Below, one piece after another: positions 8,762-17,769 of a DNA stretch of 64,000 nucleotides. Source of the DNA: JBJXHN01 sp046233135 (GTDB lineage: Bacteria; Pseudomonadota; Alphaproteobacteria; Rhodospirillales; Rhodospirillaceae); assembly GCA_046233135.1 (NCBI GenBank), contig JBJXHN010000001.1, positions 992,001 through 1,056,000 on the forward strand, written 5' to 3'. The notes under the pieces are model-generated. The model was given only the letters and a program-made list of their open reading frames with translations. It searched no databases and was not told the origin of the DNA. A program made the position numbers and the translations under genes. Numbering within the stretch: the stretch's first letter is position 1; the number at the start of each line of letters is the position of its first letter.

Positions 8762-9826
8762 TCAGTCGCCAGCCATCAGACCGGCCCAGTCGACCTCGTT
8801 ATCCAGGCGCCTGGGGGCGATGTAGAACAGGCCCATGCCGCCGCGCACCACCGTGTCCCACGCCGGATTTTCCTGGAAGTCGGCCATGTATCCCTTTCCC
8901 GGAACCAGCCCGACCAGCGTGGCGTCGTAGGTGCGCTTGAAGCGCACCAGCAAATCGCCGTAGGCCATTTCCCCGGCCGTTTCCGGCAGGTTCAGACGGT
9001 TGGCGACCTGTCCGTGCAGGTTGGAGAGCAGCCGCATATGGAAGCGCGACATACCCGGATCCTGGATCGCCTGGACGACCATGTCGGTCATCCCCCCCAT
9101 GACGCATTCCGCATCCGGAGCGATGAAGTGAATGGTTTTGGCCTGATCCATCTGGTCGAGACAAACCACCAGATGCGCCTTTGGCCCAAGGGCCTGGACG
9201 GCCGCAACGGCAGCCAGCGTATTCGCGTCGTCCCGGTCGAAGCAGACAATCCGCCGGGCCTTGTCCAGACGGGCCTTCTCCAAGGTCTCCGTATCGTGGA
9301 AGCGGCCCCGCACGAAGTGAACATCCGCGCCGGGAATATCGGGCACCATGTCCAATTGAGCGTCGACAAGAACGAAAGACCGGAACGGCCACAAGGGGTC
9401 GTCAAGGATCCCCTGAACAAGGCGTTCCGTCAGATCCGCCCTGTAGCCCATGATGACCACGTGATCTTCACCCGTGTACGGCATGAGCCCCCTCTTCCGT
9501 CTGGAGTAGAACTTGGCGATGACCGACGACAGTTCGGCGATCAGGGCACCGAACAGCAGCAGCGAGAACCAGAAGAACGGCCCGGCGTAAAAGCGCGTGA
9601 GCGGCCGGGTGGGGCTGAGGTCCCCATACCCCACGGTGCTGGCCGTGGTCCAGAAGTAGTACCACCAGGTGACGGGATCGGCGAAGGGGCTGTCCCCCCC
9701 TTCGCCGAGCACGAAAATGCCCCAGCTCACACCATAGAAGATCGCGATCAGGACCATCAGGACCCGCAGATCGACGGTGTGCAGGAAGCGTTCCCAGATC
9801 TTCCGCAGCTGGGTCAGCAGATGCAT
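8762..9826 (-). CDS. Two-TM potassium channel with cytoplasmic RCK/TrkA-N domain
   Basis: 354 residues. TM1 is at about 20-41, the pore loop contains the selectivity filter TVGYGD (64-69), and TM2 is at about 80-105. The cytoplasmic part starts with a Rossmann strand HVVIMGYRA (122-130) and is a TrkA-N/RCK domain that gates homologous channels by ligand binding. Conserved pore residues support K+ selectivity. It is the last gene of a minus-strand operon behind the PspA-like gene (54 bp gap), so it is probably co-expressed with membrane-stress proteins. Confidence 0.9.
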   Translation of the reverse strand: MHLLTQLRKIWERFLHTVDLRVLMVLIAIFYGVSWGIFVLGEGGDSPFADPVTWWYYFWTTASTVGYGDLSPTRPLTRFYAGPFFWFSLLLFGALIAELSSVIAKFYSRRKRGLMPYTGEDHVVIMGYRADLTERLVQGILDDPLWPFRSFVLVDAQLDMVPDIPGADVHFVRGRFHDTETLEKARLDKARRIVCFDRDDANTLAAVAAVQALGPKAHLVVCLDQMDQAKTIHFIAPDAECVMGGMTDMVVQAIQDPGMSRFHMRLLSNLHGQVANRLNLPETAGEMAYGDLLVRFKRTYDATLVGLVPGKGYMADFQENPAWDTVVRGGMGLFYIAPRRLDNEVDWAGLMAGD

Positions 9827-9880
9827 GGCGTTCCCTCTCGCGCCTTCCGGCTCTTTCAGGAGACGGGCAGGAAACGGGGC

Positions 9881-10639
9881 TTACAGGCCGGCGAAGGGGT
9901 CGGCCGGCTTCGCCGCCTTGTCGCCGTTCAGCAGCGCCTGCAATTCGGCATCGTGGCTGTCGGGGGCCAGTCCGCGTTCCCGCTGCACCAGATCCGCCCG
10001 TTCCACGTCCTTTTCATAGTCGCCGATGGTTTCATTGATCGCGGCGAAGGCCACGTTGGACTTGGCCAGGGGGTCGTCCAGGGTGGCCAGTTCGGCATCC
10101 AGGGCCTGGTTCATCTCGGCGATATCCCGGTCGGCCTTGGCCTGGCGCAGCCGGTCCAGAGCCCGGTCCATCTGATCGGCCAGGGCGTCCACCGTCTCCT
10201 GCGCCTTGTCATAGCCGGCCTGGACCTTTTCCACGGTCAGGCGCTTGGCCGCGTCTTCCTGGATTTCCCGCCCGTGCAGCGCCACGGCCTGGTCGTATTT
10301 CACCCGCTCCGCCGTCGCCAGCCCGGTGATCCGCGTCACCAGATCCGCATCCCCGGCGGCCTGGGCTTCGGCCAGCTTGGCCTTCAGGGCGCGCAGGTTG
10401 CCCAGGTGCGCCTCCATGCTTTCCTTGGCTTCCCGGGTTTCCTTCTCGTCCTGGGCCAGGGCGGCCTTGGCGTCGATCAGCCGGTCCCGCCATTCGGCCA
10501 GAACGGCCTTGCGCTTGTCCAGCTCCGCCCGCAGGGCGCGCTCCGGATTGATGGCCACCAGTTCCTTGGTCAGGGACTGATCCGCATCCTTGACCGCGCG
10601 CTTGCCGATACCGAATAAGGTGGTGAAGAAAGTCGACAT
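9881..10639 (-). CDS. PspA/IM30 (ESCRT-III-like) family coiled-coil protein
   Basis: 252 residues, almost entirely helical and charged with long heptad regions, and an amphipathic N-terminal segment (STFFTTLFGIGKRAVKDAD) like the membrane-binding helix of PspA. The family coats and stabilises damaged inner membrane and is related to ESCRT-III. It most resembles the YjfJ branch, which in enterobacteria sits beside a DUF2491 (YjfK) gene; the same pairing occurs here with the next upstream gene (53 bp gap). It ends with a short acidic/Ala-rich tail. No PspF-type regulator or PspBC partner lies in the window. Confidence 0.8.
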   Translation of the reverse strand: MSTFFTTLFGIGKRAVKDADQSLTKELVAINPERALRAELDKRKAVLAEWRDRLIDAKAALAQDEKETREAKESMEAHLGNLRALKAKLAEAQAAGDADLVTRITGLATAERVKYDQAVALHGREIQEDAAKRLTVEKVQAGYDKAQETVDALADQMDRALDRLRQAKADRDIAEMNQALDAELATLDDPLAKSNVAFAAINETIGDYEKDVERADLVQRERGLAPDSHDAELQALLNGDKAAKPADPFAGL

Positions 10640-10692
10640 GTTGGTTTTCCTGCGTTTCCGTTAGCAATTGCCCGGTCTTTGCCGGAGGTCCG

Positions 10693-11526
10693 TCAAATGA
10701 TCGTCAGGTCAGCGGGGCTGAGTCCGATCCCGGCCCAGAATTCCACGCCCTTGCCGTCTGACGTTTCCGCTGCCGTCAGGAAGAGATATTCCAGGGCCTC
10801 CGTCGCGCCGTCCTCTCGGTCCGGGGCGGCGGTGACGCGCGGCGACCGCCGGGCATAGAGCATGCATTCGTGGCGGATGACCGTCTTCGCCCCGTCCTCG
10901 AAGGGGTCGAGGCAGACCTCCTCCCGCATCTCCCGGGGGGCGATCACGGTGTCCCCCGGCGACCACATCCGCTGATAGGACCAGGCCACCCAGTCCCCGT
11001 CGTCATCCAGGGACAGCCCCGGCAGGGGATAGGCGGCATTGCCGATCCACCAGATATCCGTGCTGCCTTGCGGGTCCGGGGTCCAGTCGTTCCACTCCAG
11101 CGGAAATTCTTCGGCCAGCAGGCTGAAAAACCGGATGCCGTCGTCCAGCACCGTCAGGCCGTCCGCTTCGGTCCAAACCTCCAGGAAGCCCGCGTCGTCG
11201 GACAGGTGGAAGCGGTACAGCCACAGGCCATGCCAGGGGGTGCGGCTCCAGCCTTGCACGGCATGGGGTCCCTGGGGCAGTGCCGCTTTCAGCGCCAGGA
11301 TTTCCAGGAATTGCGGATCGAAGCCCAGGTCGCGGGCCATGTCAGCGGGGATGTTGAAGGCATCGGGCAGCAGAAGGCCGGTGATGTCCGAGACGCTCAC
11401 CATGCCGCCGTGCCGCAGCCCCAGCGGCAGCCCGTCGTCCCGGCGCCTGGGCGTGCCCTTCAGGCGCTCCGTGACATCCTTCGCGAGGTCCCTGGCCAGA
11501 CCGCCAAGAAGATGCAATGAACTCAT
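10693..11526 (-). CDS. DUF2491 (YjfK-like) protein
   Basis: 277 residues, no signal peptide or membrane segment. The stretch LPLGLRHGGMVSVSD near the N-terminus and the following WLYRFHLSDDAGFLEV core match the YjfK/DUF2491 pattern. The biochemical role is unknown. The gene lies between the exported TAXI-like protein (33 bp upstream) and the PspA-like protein (53 bp downstream) on the same strand. Members of this family recur next to PspA-type genes, which suggests a partner or adaptor in that membrane system (inference). Confidence 0.7.
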   Translation of the reverse strand: MSSLHLLGGLARDLAKDVTERLKGTPRRRDDGLPLGLRHGGMVSVSDITGLLLPDAFNIPADMARDLGFDPQFLEILALKAALPQGPHAVQGWSRTPWHGLWLYRFHLSDDAGFLEVWTEADGLTVLDDGIRFFSLLAEEFPLEWNDWTPDPQGSTDIWWIGNAAYPLPGLSLDDDGDWVAWSYQRMWSPGDTVIAPREMREEVCLDPFEDGAKTVIRHECMLYARRSPRVTAAPDREDGATEALEYLFLTAAETSDGKGVEFWAGIGLSPADLTII

Positions 11527-11558
11527 GGGGGGGTATCCCGCTCGTTATCCGTTCCGGT

Positions 11559-13439
11559 TCAGTGCACCACGGCCGGCAGCTCGGTCAGCATATCGACCAC
11601 CGCCATGCCCAGTTGCTCGCGCACCAGGGGATCCTGGCCGGCGACCCAGGCCGGATCGACCAGCAGCAGGGCGTCCGTGCACAGGGTGGAGGTCGCGTCC
11701 GTGCCGAACAGCCAGCCGGCTTGCAGATTGGGCAGGGCGTCGCCGGGGATCTCGCAGCTGGCATAGATGCGCGAACCGGACGGATCGGTCATGGACAGGA
11801 AGCGGTCGTCGTCCACCGGCACAAGGCGCAGGGTGCTTCCGAAGCGCCGGTCGATGCTTTGGATACGCGGCGCCTCCACCGACATGACCATGAACAGCAC
11901 GGCGTTCGGGTCATCCTGGGTCTTGCGCAGGGCCGTATCCCAGTCATGCGCGGGCACCACCCGGGCCTTGGCATAGTCCTGGTTCCCGCCGAAGCCCAGG
12001 AAGGTGTCGTCCGCGGCGAAGGCCCGCAGTTCCTGCCAGGAAACCGCCGCGCCCCCGACCACATAGATGGTGGTGGTCTCGTCGATATCGGTCAGGGCAT
12101 CGATGTCCGAATTCTTGGCCGTCAGGAACAGGAACGGTTCCTGGTAAAGAACATACTGGTTGGCCCCGAAATCCACGCCTTGCTGCTGATAGGCGTACAG
12201 GTTGTCGGCCTGGGCCGGGAACACCTGGGTCAACCCCTCGGTATAGCGGCGCAGATTGGAATCCCCGCCTTCGCTGGCCATGCACTCCACGGAAATGCCA
12301 TAGGCCTCCGCCGTTTTCTTCAGGCCCGAAAAGCCCGCATCGGGCCGGCCGGCGCACAGGGCCTCATAGATCCCCCCGGTGCCGCCGGTGGACATCACCA
12401 TGGCCGGTGCGGCCCCCCCGGTCAGCACGTCGTCGGCAAAGGCGGCTTCCGGCGGAATGTCCAGGGCCTTCAGCGCCTGGGCGACTGTTTCGCGGGGCGC
12501 CCCTTCGGCTTTCAGGCGGGCGATTTCCGCCTCCACCTGGTCGATCCGCTGCACCAGCTCCGTATCGCCGTTCGCCAAGGCCTCCGCCCGGGCATCGGCC
12601 AGGAACTGCCGGGTTTCATCGGACTCGGACAGGGCGTACCACAGGTGGGATTCGTCCTGGTTCATGGCCATCGCCACCCCGGTCCCCAGCAGCATGGTCC
12701 CCAGGAACGCGCCGCCCATGCCCCCATAGTTATGGGAGTGGAATTCGTACTCGCGCTCGTATTTGGGCCGGTAGCGGTTCTGGAAAGCCCGCCGGGCCGC
12801 TTTCACGTCCGAGGGCTTATAGGTCTTGCCGCCGGTCGCGGCCTTGTAGGCGTCACTGTTGCGCGTGGCGGTCACGGTCGCCTGCCGCGCCTGCGCCGCC
12901 TTCAGCGAGGCCGCCCGCGCCTGCGCCCGCTCTGCCTTGCCCAGGGGAACCGACCCCAGGTTCAGCGCACCGGCGCCCGGTGTCCGGACCTGCCCGGCAG
13001 CCGAACCGGCCCCCGCTGCCGAAGAGCCGGGGGCCTTTGGCGCCCGCACCCCGGTCGCTGTCGGTCCGGTGCCGGCAGGCGCGGCGGCCTTGGGTGCTGC
13101 AACCGCTGCCGGTGCCGCCGGGGCCTTGGGTGCGGTCACCTTGCCCGAAGCGGGCGGTTTGGCCGCCGAAGGAGCGGCCTTGGGCGCGGCCGCTTTCGGC
13201 GCCTTGTACCCGCCAGAGGAGGACGGGCCGGAGCGGAAGCTTGGCGCCGGGCGGGACCAGCTGGATTTGCTCCGCGAAGACGACCGGAAGGACGATCCCC
13301 CGAACTTCTTGGCCTGCGCCTCCTGCACCAGAGCAAATTCGCCAGAACCGATACCGGTGAGAGGAAAAAGCTGTACGGGCTTCTGGCCCATGAATATGAC
13401 AAAAAAGACCAAACAAACTGCTATATTACGGCGTTTCAA
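11559..13439 (-). CDS. Exported protein with low-complexity Ala/Pro/Lys linker and TAXI-like solute-binding domain
   Basis: 626 residues from a proposed TTG start at 13439, chosen because GGAAGG lies 8 nt before it and the product then begins MKRRNIAVCLVFFVIFMG, a signal or anchor sequence; an ATG exists at 13496 without a comparable site. Residues about 40-190 are Ser-, then Ala/Pro/Lys-rich and disordered. The C-terminal half holds STGGTGGIYEALCAG and GFSGLKKTAEAYG, reminiscent of TRAP-TAXI/NMT1-type periplasmic binding folds, then TTTIYVVGGAAVSWQELRAF. No transporter permease is adjacent, so it may be a sensor rather than an uptake protein. It is the first gene of the DUF2491-PspA-K+ channel operon. 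Confidence 0.65.
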   Translation of the reverse strand: MKRRNIAVCLVFFVIFMGQKPVQLFPLTGIGSGEFALVQEAQAKKFGGSSFRSSSRSKSSWSRPAPSFRSGPSSSGGYKAPKAAAPKAAPSAAKPPASGKVTAPKAPAAPAAVAAPKAAAPAGTGPTATGVRAPKAPGSSAAGAGSAAGQVRTPGAGALNLGSVPLGKAERAQARAASLKAAQARQATVTATRNSDAYKAATGGKTYKPSDVKAARRAFQNRYRPKYEREYEFHSHNYGGMGGAFLGTMLLGTGVAMAMNQDESHLWYALSESDETRQFLADARAEALANGDTELVQRIDQVEAEIARLKAEGAPRETVAQALKALDIPPEAAFADDVLTGGAAPAMVMSTGGTGGIYEALCAGRPDAGFSGLKKTAEAYGISVECMASEGGDSNLRRYTEGLTQVFPAQADNLYAYQQQGVDFGANQYVLYQEPFLFLTAKNSDIDALTDIDETTTIYVVGGAAVSWQELRAFAADDTFLGFGGNQDYAKARVVPAHDWDTALRKTQDDPNAVLFMVMSVEAPRIQSIDRRFGSTLRLVPVDDDRFLSMTDPSGSRIYASCEIPGDALPNLQAGWLFGTDATSTLCTDALLLVDPAWVAGQDPLVREQLGMAVVDMLTELPAVVH

Positions 13440-13661
13440 GGGAAATACCTTCCGTGTCTCGACCCGATAGCTGCCCGATGGTTCGCTGTGCCGCAAGCGA
13501 TGGCATCAGAAGCCCGGGCGTTATTGCCGTCCCCAATAGCATATTCGCCGCGCCGCCGGGATGATAATTCGACAACCCCGGTCTGGCATCCCCTCAATTT
13601 CAGGGTCCCGGCCTTCCGACAGCCGCCCCGAAGGGGACACGCCGCCCCCTTGGACCTCTCC

Positions 13662-14339
13662 TTACGCCTCCCGTGCCGTCATCACCAGCGATACCGGCCG
13701 GCCGCCCGGCTCAAGCGCCGGTTCCTCCAGGGTTTCCAGCCGCAACCCCGCTTCGCCCAGCACGGTCACCCAGGATCCCACCGTCCGCGCCAGCCACGGC
13801 ATCGCCGCCCAGGTCCCGCTTTCCAGGCTGCGGAAGTCCTCCTTGCGCCAATGATCGGCATAGGGCGCGTCGTCCGGCAGGGCCGCGGGGTGAACCGTCT
13901 GGATCACCACCCGGCCCCGTTCCGGCATCAGCAAATCCGCCACCGCCCGCAGCAGCCGCGCCACATGGATATCGAACAGGCAGTAGTTGAAGACCGCGAG
14001 GTCGAAGCCCGCTTCCAGCCCCGGCGCTCCCGCTTCCAGATCCGCATAGGTCATCAGGTGGTAGTCGCCGCCAGGATCCGCCGTCCGGGCCGCCTCCACC
14101 AGGGCACGGATGCCATCGACACCCGTTACCGCACAATCCGGAACAGCCTCTGCCACGGCCCGGCAGAGCCAGCCTTCCCCACAGCCCACATCCAGCAGCC
14201 GCCGGGGCCGCAGCGCCGTCACCGCCGCCAGGACCGCCCCGTCCGTCACCGCGCGCCGGCTGGGGATCAGGCGCTCCCGGACCGCGCGCGTCCATAGGGA
14301 CGCGTTGTGCTCCCAAATCGCGCGAACATCCTCGTCCAT
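13662..14339 (-). CDS. Class I SAM-dependent methyltransferase
   Basis: 225 residues with motif I LLDVGCGEGWLCRA (around 48-61), an acidic residue after strand 2 (VTGVDGIRALVEAA) and a post-motif FDLAVFNYCLFDIH. The substrate cannot be predicted. It follows the YbdK ligase gene with an 18-bp gap on the same strand and probably shares its transcript with the N-formylglutamate amidohydrolase upstream. Confidence 0.85.
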   Translation of the reverse strand: MDEDVRAIWEHNASLWTRAVRERLIPSRRAVTDGAVLAAVTALRPRRLLDVGCGEGWLCRAVAEAVPDCAVTGVDGIRALVEAARTADPGGDYHLMTYADLEAGAPGLEAGFDLAVFNYCLFDIHVARLLRAVADLLMPERGRVVIQTVHPAALPDDAPYADHWRKEDFRSLESGTWAAMPWLARTVGSWVTVLGEAGLRLETLEEPALEPGGRPVSLVMTAREA

Positions 14340-14357
14340 CGTCTCCCGGGCTCCTGA

Positions 14358-15539
14358 TCAGGCCGCGGCCTCTTCTCCCGGCCCTTTCCCTGGCCCGGGT
14401 CCATGCGCCACGGTTGCCGCCACCAGCGCATCCACCACCGCCGTCAGCGCCTCCGCATCGTTGGCGCCGGCGTCCTTGGCGTCCTTGAACACCCGCAGCT
14501 GGTTGTGCGCGCTGGTGCCGCGCTTGATGATCTCGCGCGCGTGCAGCACCTCCCGCTGGCAGCCCAGCGCCGCCGCGTCCGGCGAGATCAGGTCCAGGAT
14601 TTCCTCCACCAGATCGTCGAAATCCACCACCTCGCCGCGGCCGAAGTCCACCAGCCCGGCATCCAGGCCATAGCGCTGCGCCCGCCAGCGGTTTTCGGCC
14701 ACCAGCATGCGGGCGTACTGCCGCCAGCGCTGGTTGCTGCGGCGCAGGCGATAGAGCATGCGCGTCAGGCAGACGAAGATGGCGGCGATGCACACCGCGT
14801 CCTCCAGCCGGGTGCAGACGTCGGTGATGCGCATCTCCAGCGTCGGAAAGCGATGGCTGGGCCGCACGTCCCACCAGATCTTGGTGGAATCCTCGATCAG
14901 ACCGGCGGTGATCAGGATCTGCACATGGCGCTGATATTCGGTGTAGCTGGTGAACGGCTCCGGCAGGCCGGTGCGGGGCAGTTCGTTGAACACGCTGACC
15001 CGATAGGACTTCAGCCCGGAATCCTGCCCCCGCCAGAACGGCGAACTGGTCGACAGCGCCAGAAGATGGGGCAGGAAATAGGTCACCTGGTTCATCAGGT
15101 CCAGCCGCAGGTCCGGGTCCTCGATCCCCACATGCACATGCATGCCGCAGATCACCAGCCGCCGCACCACCGTCTGCAGATCATTGGCCAGGACCGAATA
15201 GCGCTCCTTGTCCGTATGCTTCAGCCGGTCCCATTGGGCGAAGGGATGGGTCGATGCCGCCATCGGCGCCAAACCGTGCGCGCCGGCCACCTCCGCCAGC
15301 GTCAGACGCAGGGAGCCCAGCGCCGCCGCCGCTTCCTGCACCGTGGTGCAGACCTTCGTTCCCACCTCCACCTGCGATCGCAGGAATTCCGGCGCCACCG
15401 CCCCGTGGACGCCGTCGGCGAAGACGTCGTGCAAGGCGTCCATCAGCGCCGGCGGCGGGTCGATGGCCAGGTCGCGGGTCTGCCTGTCGACCAGCAGGTA
15501 TTCTTCCTCGATCCCGACCGTAAATCCCGGTCCCTTCAT
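14358..15539 (-). CDS. YbdK-type carboxylate-amine ligase (glutamate-cysteine ligase 2 family)
   Basis: 393 residues from ATG 15539. The start GFTVGIEEEYLLVD carries the catalytic metal-binding E(E/E)E(Y/F) signature of this glutamine-synthetase-like fold, and GMHVHVGIEDPD is the second conserved motif. Family members make weak gamma-glutamylcysteine or related amide bonds in vitro; natural substrates are mostly unknown. The tail is rich in Gly/Pro/Glu. The upstream neighbour is an N-formylglutamate amidohydrolase (38 bp gap) and the downstream one is a methyltransferase. Confidence 0.9.
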   Translation of the reverse strand: MKGPGFTVGIEEEYLLVDRQTRDLAIDPPPALMDALHDVFADGVHGAVAPEFLRSQVEVGTKVCTTVQEAAAALGSLRLTLAEVAGAHGLAPMAASTHPFAQWDRLKHTDKERYSVLANDLQTVVRRLVICGMHVHVGIEDPDLRLDLMNQVTYFLPHLLALSTSSPFWRGQDSGLKSYRVSVFNELPRTGLPEPFTSYTEYQRHVQILITAGLIEDSTKIWWDVRPSHRFPTLEMRITDVCTRLEDAVCIAAIFVCLTRMLYRLRRSNQRWRQYARMLVAENRWRAQRYGLDAGLVDFGRGEVVDFDDLVEEILDLISPDAAALGCQREVLHAREIIKRGTSAHNQLRVFKDAKDAGANDAEALTAVVDALVAATVAHGPGPGKGPGEEAAA

Positions 15540-15577
15540 GACACCTCCCCCCTTCTCGCTCCAATTCCGCCGGCGGA

Positions 15578-16405
15578 TCAGCTTACCCGGCAGACATAAA
15601 GGTCCGGATCGGCCAGCACCTTTTCCAGGGCGTCGCCGAACAGGCCGCCCCAGTGGGCCACCCCCGCCGGGTCCCCCACCAGATCCTGCCGCACCTCCAC
15701 CCCCAGGTTGGGCAGGCCCGCCGGTTCCGCATGGGTATTGACCGTGAAGCCCACCTGCTTGCCCGAATACGGCAGGTTGTCGCCCAGGCACAGGCTCGGG
15801 TCGCGCTCCGCCAGGGCGGTCAGCATCGCCCGGGCCATGCGGTCATCGTGGTTATAAAGCAAGCCGAAATGCCATGGCCGCTCGAAGCCGTCCATCACCG
15901 GCGTGCAGGTATGCATGGCCACCAGCGCCGGCGGCGGGCCGTGCCGCCACAGGTGGGCGATGCGGTCGGCGATGGCATGGTGATAGGGCCAGAACAGCGC
16001 GTCCGTCCGCTGCTCCGCCGCCCCGTCGTCCAGGTCACGGTTGCCGGGCACCAGCACGCCGTCCGACACCACCGGGATCGCCGCCGGATCGCCCGGCGCC
16101 CGGTTGGAATCGACCACCAGCCGGGAATAGGTGGTCAGCACCGCACAGGCCTTGAAGCGCTCGGCCAGCAGACGGGTCAAGGCCTCGGCGCCGATGTCCC
16201 AGCCGATATGGGTCTGCCGCTGCGCCTCCGTCAGGCCCAGGTTATCCAGGGCGGCGGGCACCCGGTTGGCGGCATGGTCGCAGACGAACAGCACCGGCCG
16301 GGTGGAGTCCGGGTTCAGCACGGTGAACGGCGGCGGGTCCTCCGGTCCCAGCAAGGGGGACTCCCGAAGCGGCGGAACAGAGGCGGAAGGGGGCATGTCG
16401 GGCAT
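15578..16405 (-). CDS. N-formylglutamate amidohydrolase family protein
   Basis: 275 residues from ATG 16405. Conserved FGase motifs are present: VLFVCDHAANRVP, HIGWDIGAEALT, SRLVVDSNR, ALVAMHTCTPVM and FTVNTHAEPAGLPNLGVEVR. The classical enzyme releases glutamate and formate in histidine degradation, but no hut genes are near; pairing with a YbdK ligase instead suggests hydrolysis of another N-acyl or amide compound (inference). The frame is open another 31 codons upstream, but that part is Pro/Gly-rich and non-conserved. Confidence 0.85.
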   Translation of the reverse strand: MPDMPPSASVPPLRESPLLGPEDPPPFTVLNPDSTRPVLFVCDHAANRVPAALDNLGLTEAQRQTHIGWDIGAEALTRLLAERFKACAVLTTYSRLVVDSNRAPGDPAAIPVVSDGVLVPGNRDLDDGAAEQRTDALFWPYHHAIADRIAHLWRHGPPPALVAMHTCTPVMDGFERPWHFGLLYNHDDRMARAMLTALAERDPSLCLGDNLPYSGKQVGFTVNTHAEPAGLPNLGVEVRQDLVGDPAGVAHWGGLFGDALEKVLADPDLYVCRVS

Positions 16406-16654
16406 GGGATAGGGGGCACCCTCGTGGTTGGCGACACGGACGGGAACGGGGCCGGCGACGGGAGAGGCTCCCCCCGGCGCGGGACACCCATGCGGCAAGC
16501 CGCCCTTGAAAGAGGCGGGCCGCAGGGATCATATGTGGGTCTTTCCGACCGCGCCGCCAGCCCCGCGCCCGCCAGCCTCGCCCGTGGTGCGCAAAGACCG
16601 GATCTCCCCCACCCGGCCGCCGCGCCGCCCTCCGCCGCAGGAAACCACCGCCCC

Positions 16655-17638
16655 ATGCCCGTTCGCCCAGGCACCGCCTCGCCCGTTCCCCTGGCGCGCT
16701 TCGCCCTGCCCATCCTGTTCGCGGGCGCCATGGCCATTGCCTTTGCCCCCATCTTCGTGCGCCTGTCCGAGGTTCCGCCCACCGCCACCGCCTTCCTGCG
16801 GGCTTTCCTCGCCCTGCCGCTGCTGTGGATCTGGATGCTGGCGGACCGGCGCGGGCGGGCGAAGACCGGCAACCGCGACGGTCTGGTCAGCCGCCCCCAG
16901 GGCCTGCGCGACATGATGCTGCTCAGCCTGCCCGGACTGCTGTTTGCCGGCGATCTGGCCTTCTGGCACTGGTCCATCGCCTATACCAGCGTGGCCAATT
17001 CAACGCTGCTGGCCAACTTCGCCCCCGTCTTCGTCACCCTGGGGGCCTGGATGCTGTTTCGCATCGCGGCCACCCGGACCTTCCTGATCGGCATGCTGAT
17101 CGCCCTGGCCGGCGCGGTGATCCTGATGGCCGAGAACCTGACCGTCGGGTCGGGACACGAGATCCTGGGCGACGTGCTGGGGCTGATCACCGCCGTGTGG
17201 TACGGCGCCTATCTGCTGGCGGTGAACCGCCTGCGCGCCCGCTTCCCCACCGCGACGATGATGGCCTGGGGCACCGTCTGGACGGCGCTTGCGCTGCTGG
17301 TGATCGTGCTGATCTCCGGCGAGCCCCTGATCCCCACCACCCTGTACGGCTGGCTGGTGGTGCTCGGGCTGGCCTGCGTCAGCCACGTGGGCGGACAGAG
17401 CATGATCGCCTTTTCCCTGGCCCACCTGCCCGCCAGCTTCGGGTCCGTCAGCCTGCTGGTGCAGCCGGTGGCCGCCGCCCTGCTGGCCTGGCTGCTGCTG
17501 TCCGAGCCCCTGGCCTGGACCCAGGCGCTGGGCGGCGCCATTGTCCTGGGGGGGATCTTCCTCGCCCGCCGGGGCAGCCGCATGCCGCCCCCCGCCACGC
17601 CGATTCAGACCGGTTCAACCGACCGGACAGCCCCCTGA
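16655..17638 (+). CDS. EamA/DMT-superfamily exporter
   Basis: 327 residues with about ten hydrophobic helices in two five-helix halves, each an EamA repeat (first half FAPIFVRLSEVPPTATAFLR, second half starting LGDVLGLITAVWYGAYLLAV). Family members export metabolites or amino acids by exchange with protons. The start ATG 16655 directly precedes the first helix. It is divergent from the N-formylglutamate amidohydrolase gene with about 250 bp between starts. The substrate is not predictable. Confidence 0.85.
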   Translation: MPVRPGTASPVPLARFALPILFAGAMAIAFAPIFVRLSEVPPTATAFLRAFLALPLLWIWMLADRRGRAKTGNRDGLVSRPQGLRDMMLLSLPGLLFAGDLAFWHWSIAYTSVANSTLLANFAPVFVTLGAWMLFRIAATRTFLIGMLIALAGAVILMAENLTVGSGHEILGDVLGLITAVWYGAYLLAVNRLRARFPTATMMAWGTVWTALALLVIVLISGEPLIPTTLYGWLVVLGLACVSHVGGQSMIAFSLAHLPASFGSVSLLVQPVAAALLAWLLLSEPLAWTQALGGAIVLGGIFLARRGSRMPPPATPIQTGSTDRTAP

Positions 17639-17769
17639 CCCGACGAAAGCACGGGGGAGGTATCCAATGGCCCCTCTGGACAGGGGGCAATGGAAGCCTA
17701 AATACTTGATCTGGAAGACGATCACACATTGATGCGCCAAACCCGGCGCTGTCGGTCGAGACACACGCC

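Noticed and set aside
11517..14297. 926-codon open frame on the plus strand
   Set aside because: It runs antisense through the TAXI-like and methyltransferase genes, which have recognisable motifs; the plus-strand product is biased toward Arg/Gly/Pro/His with no domain.
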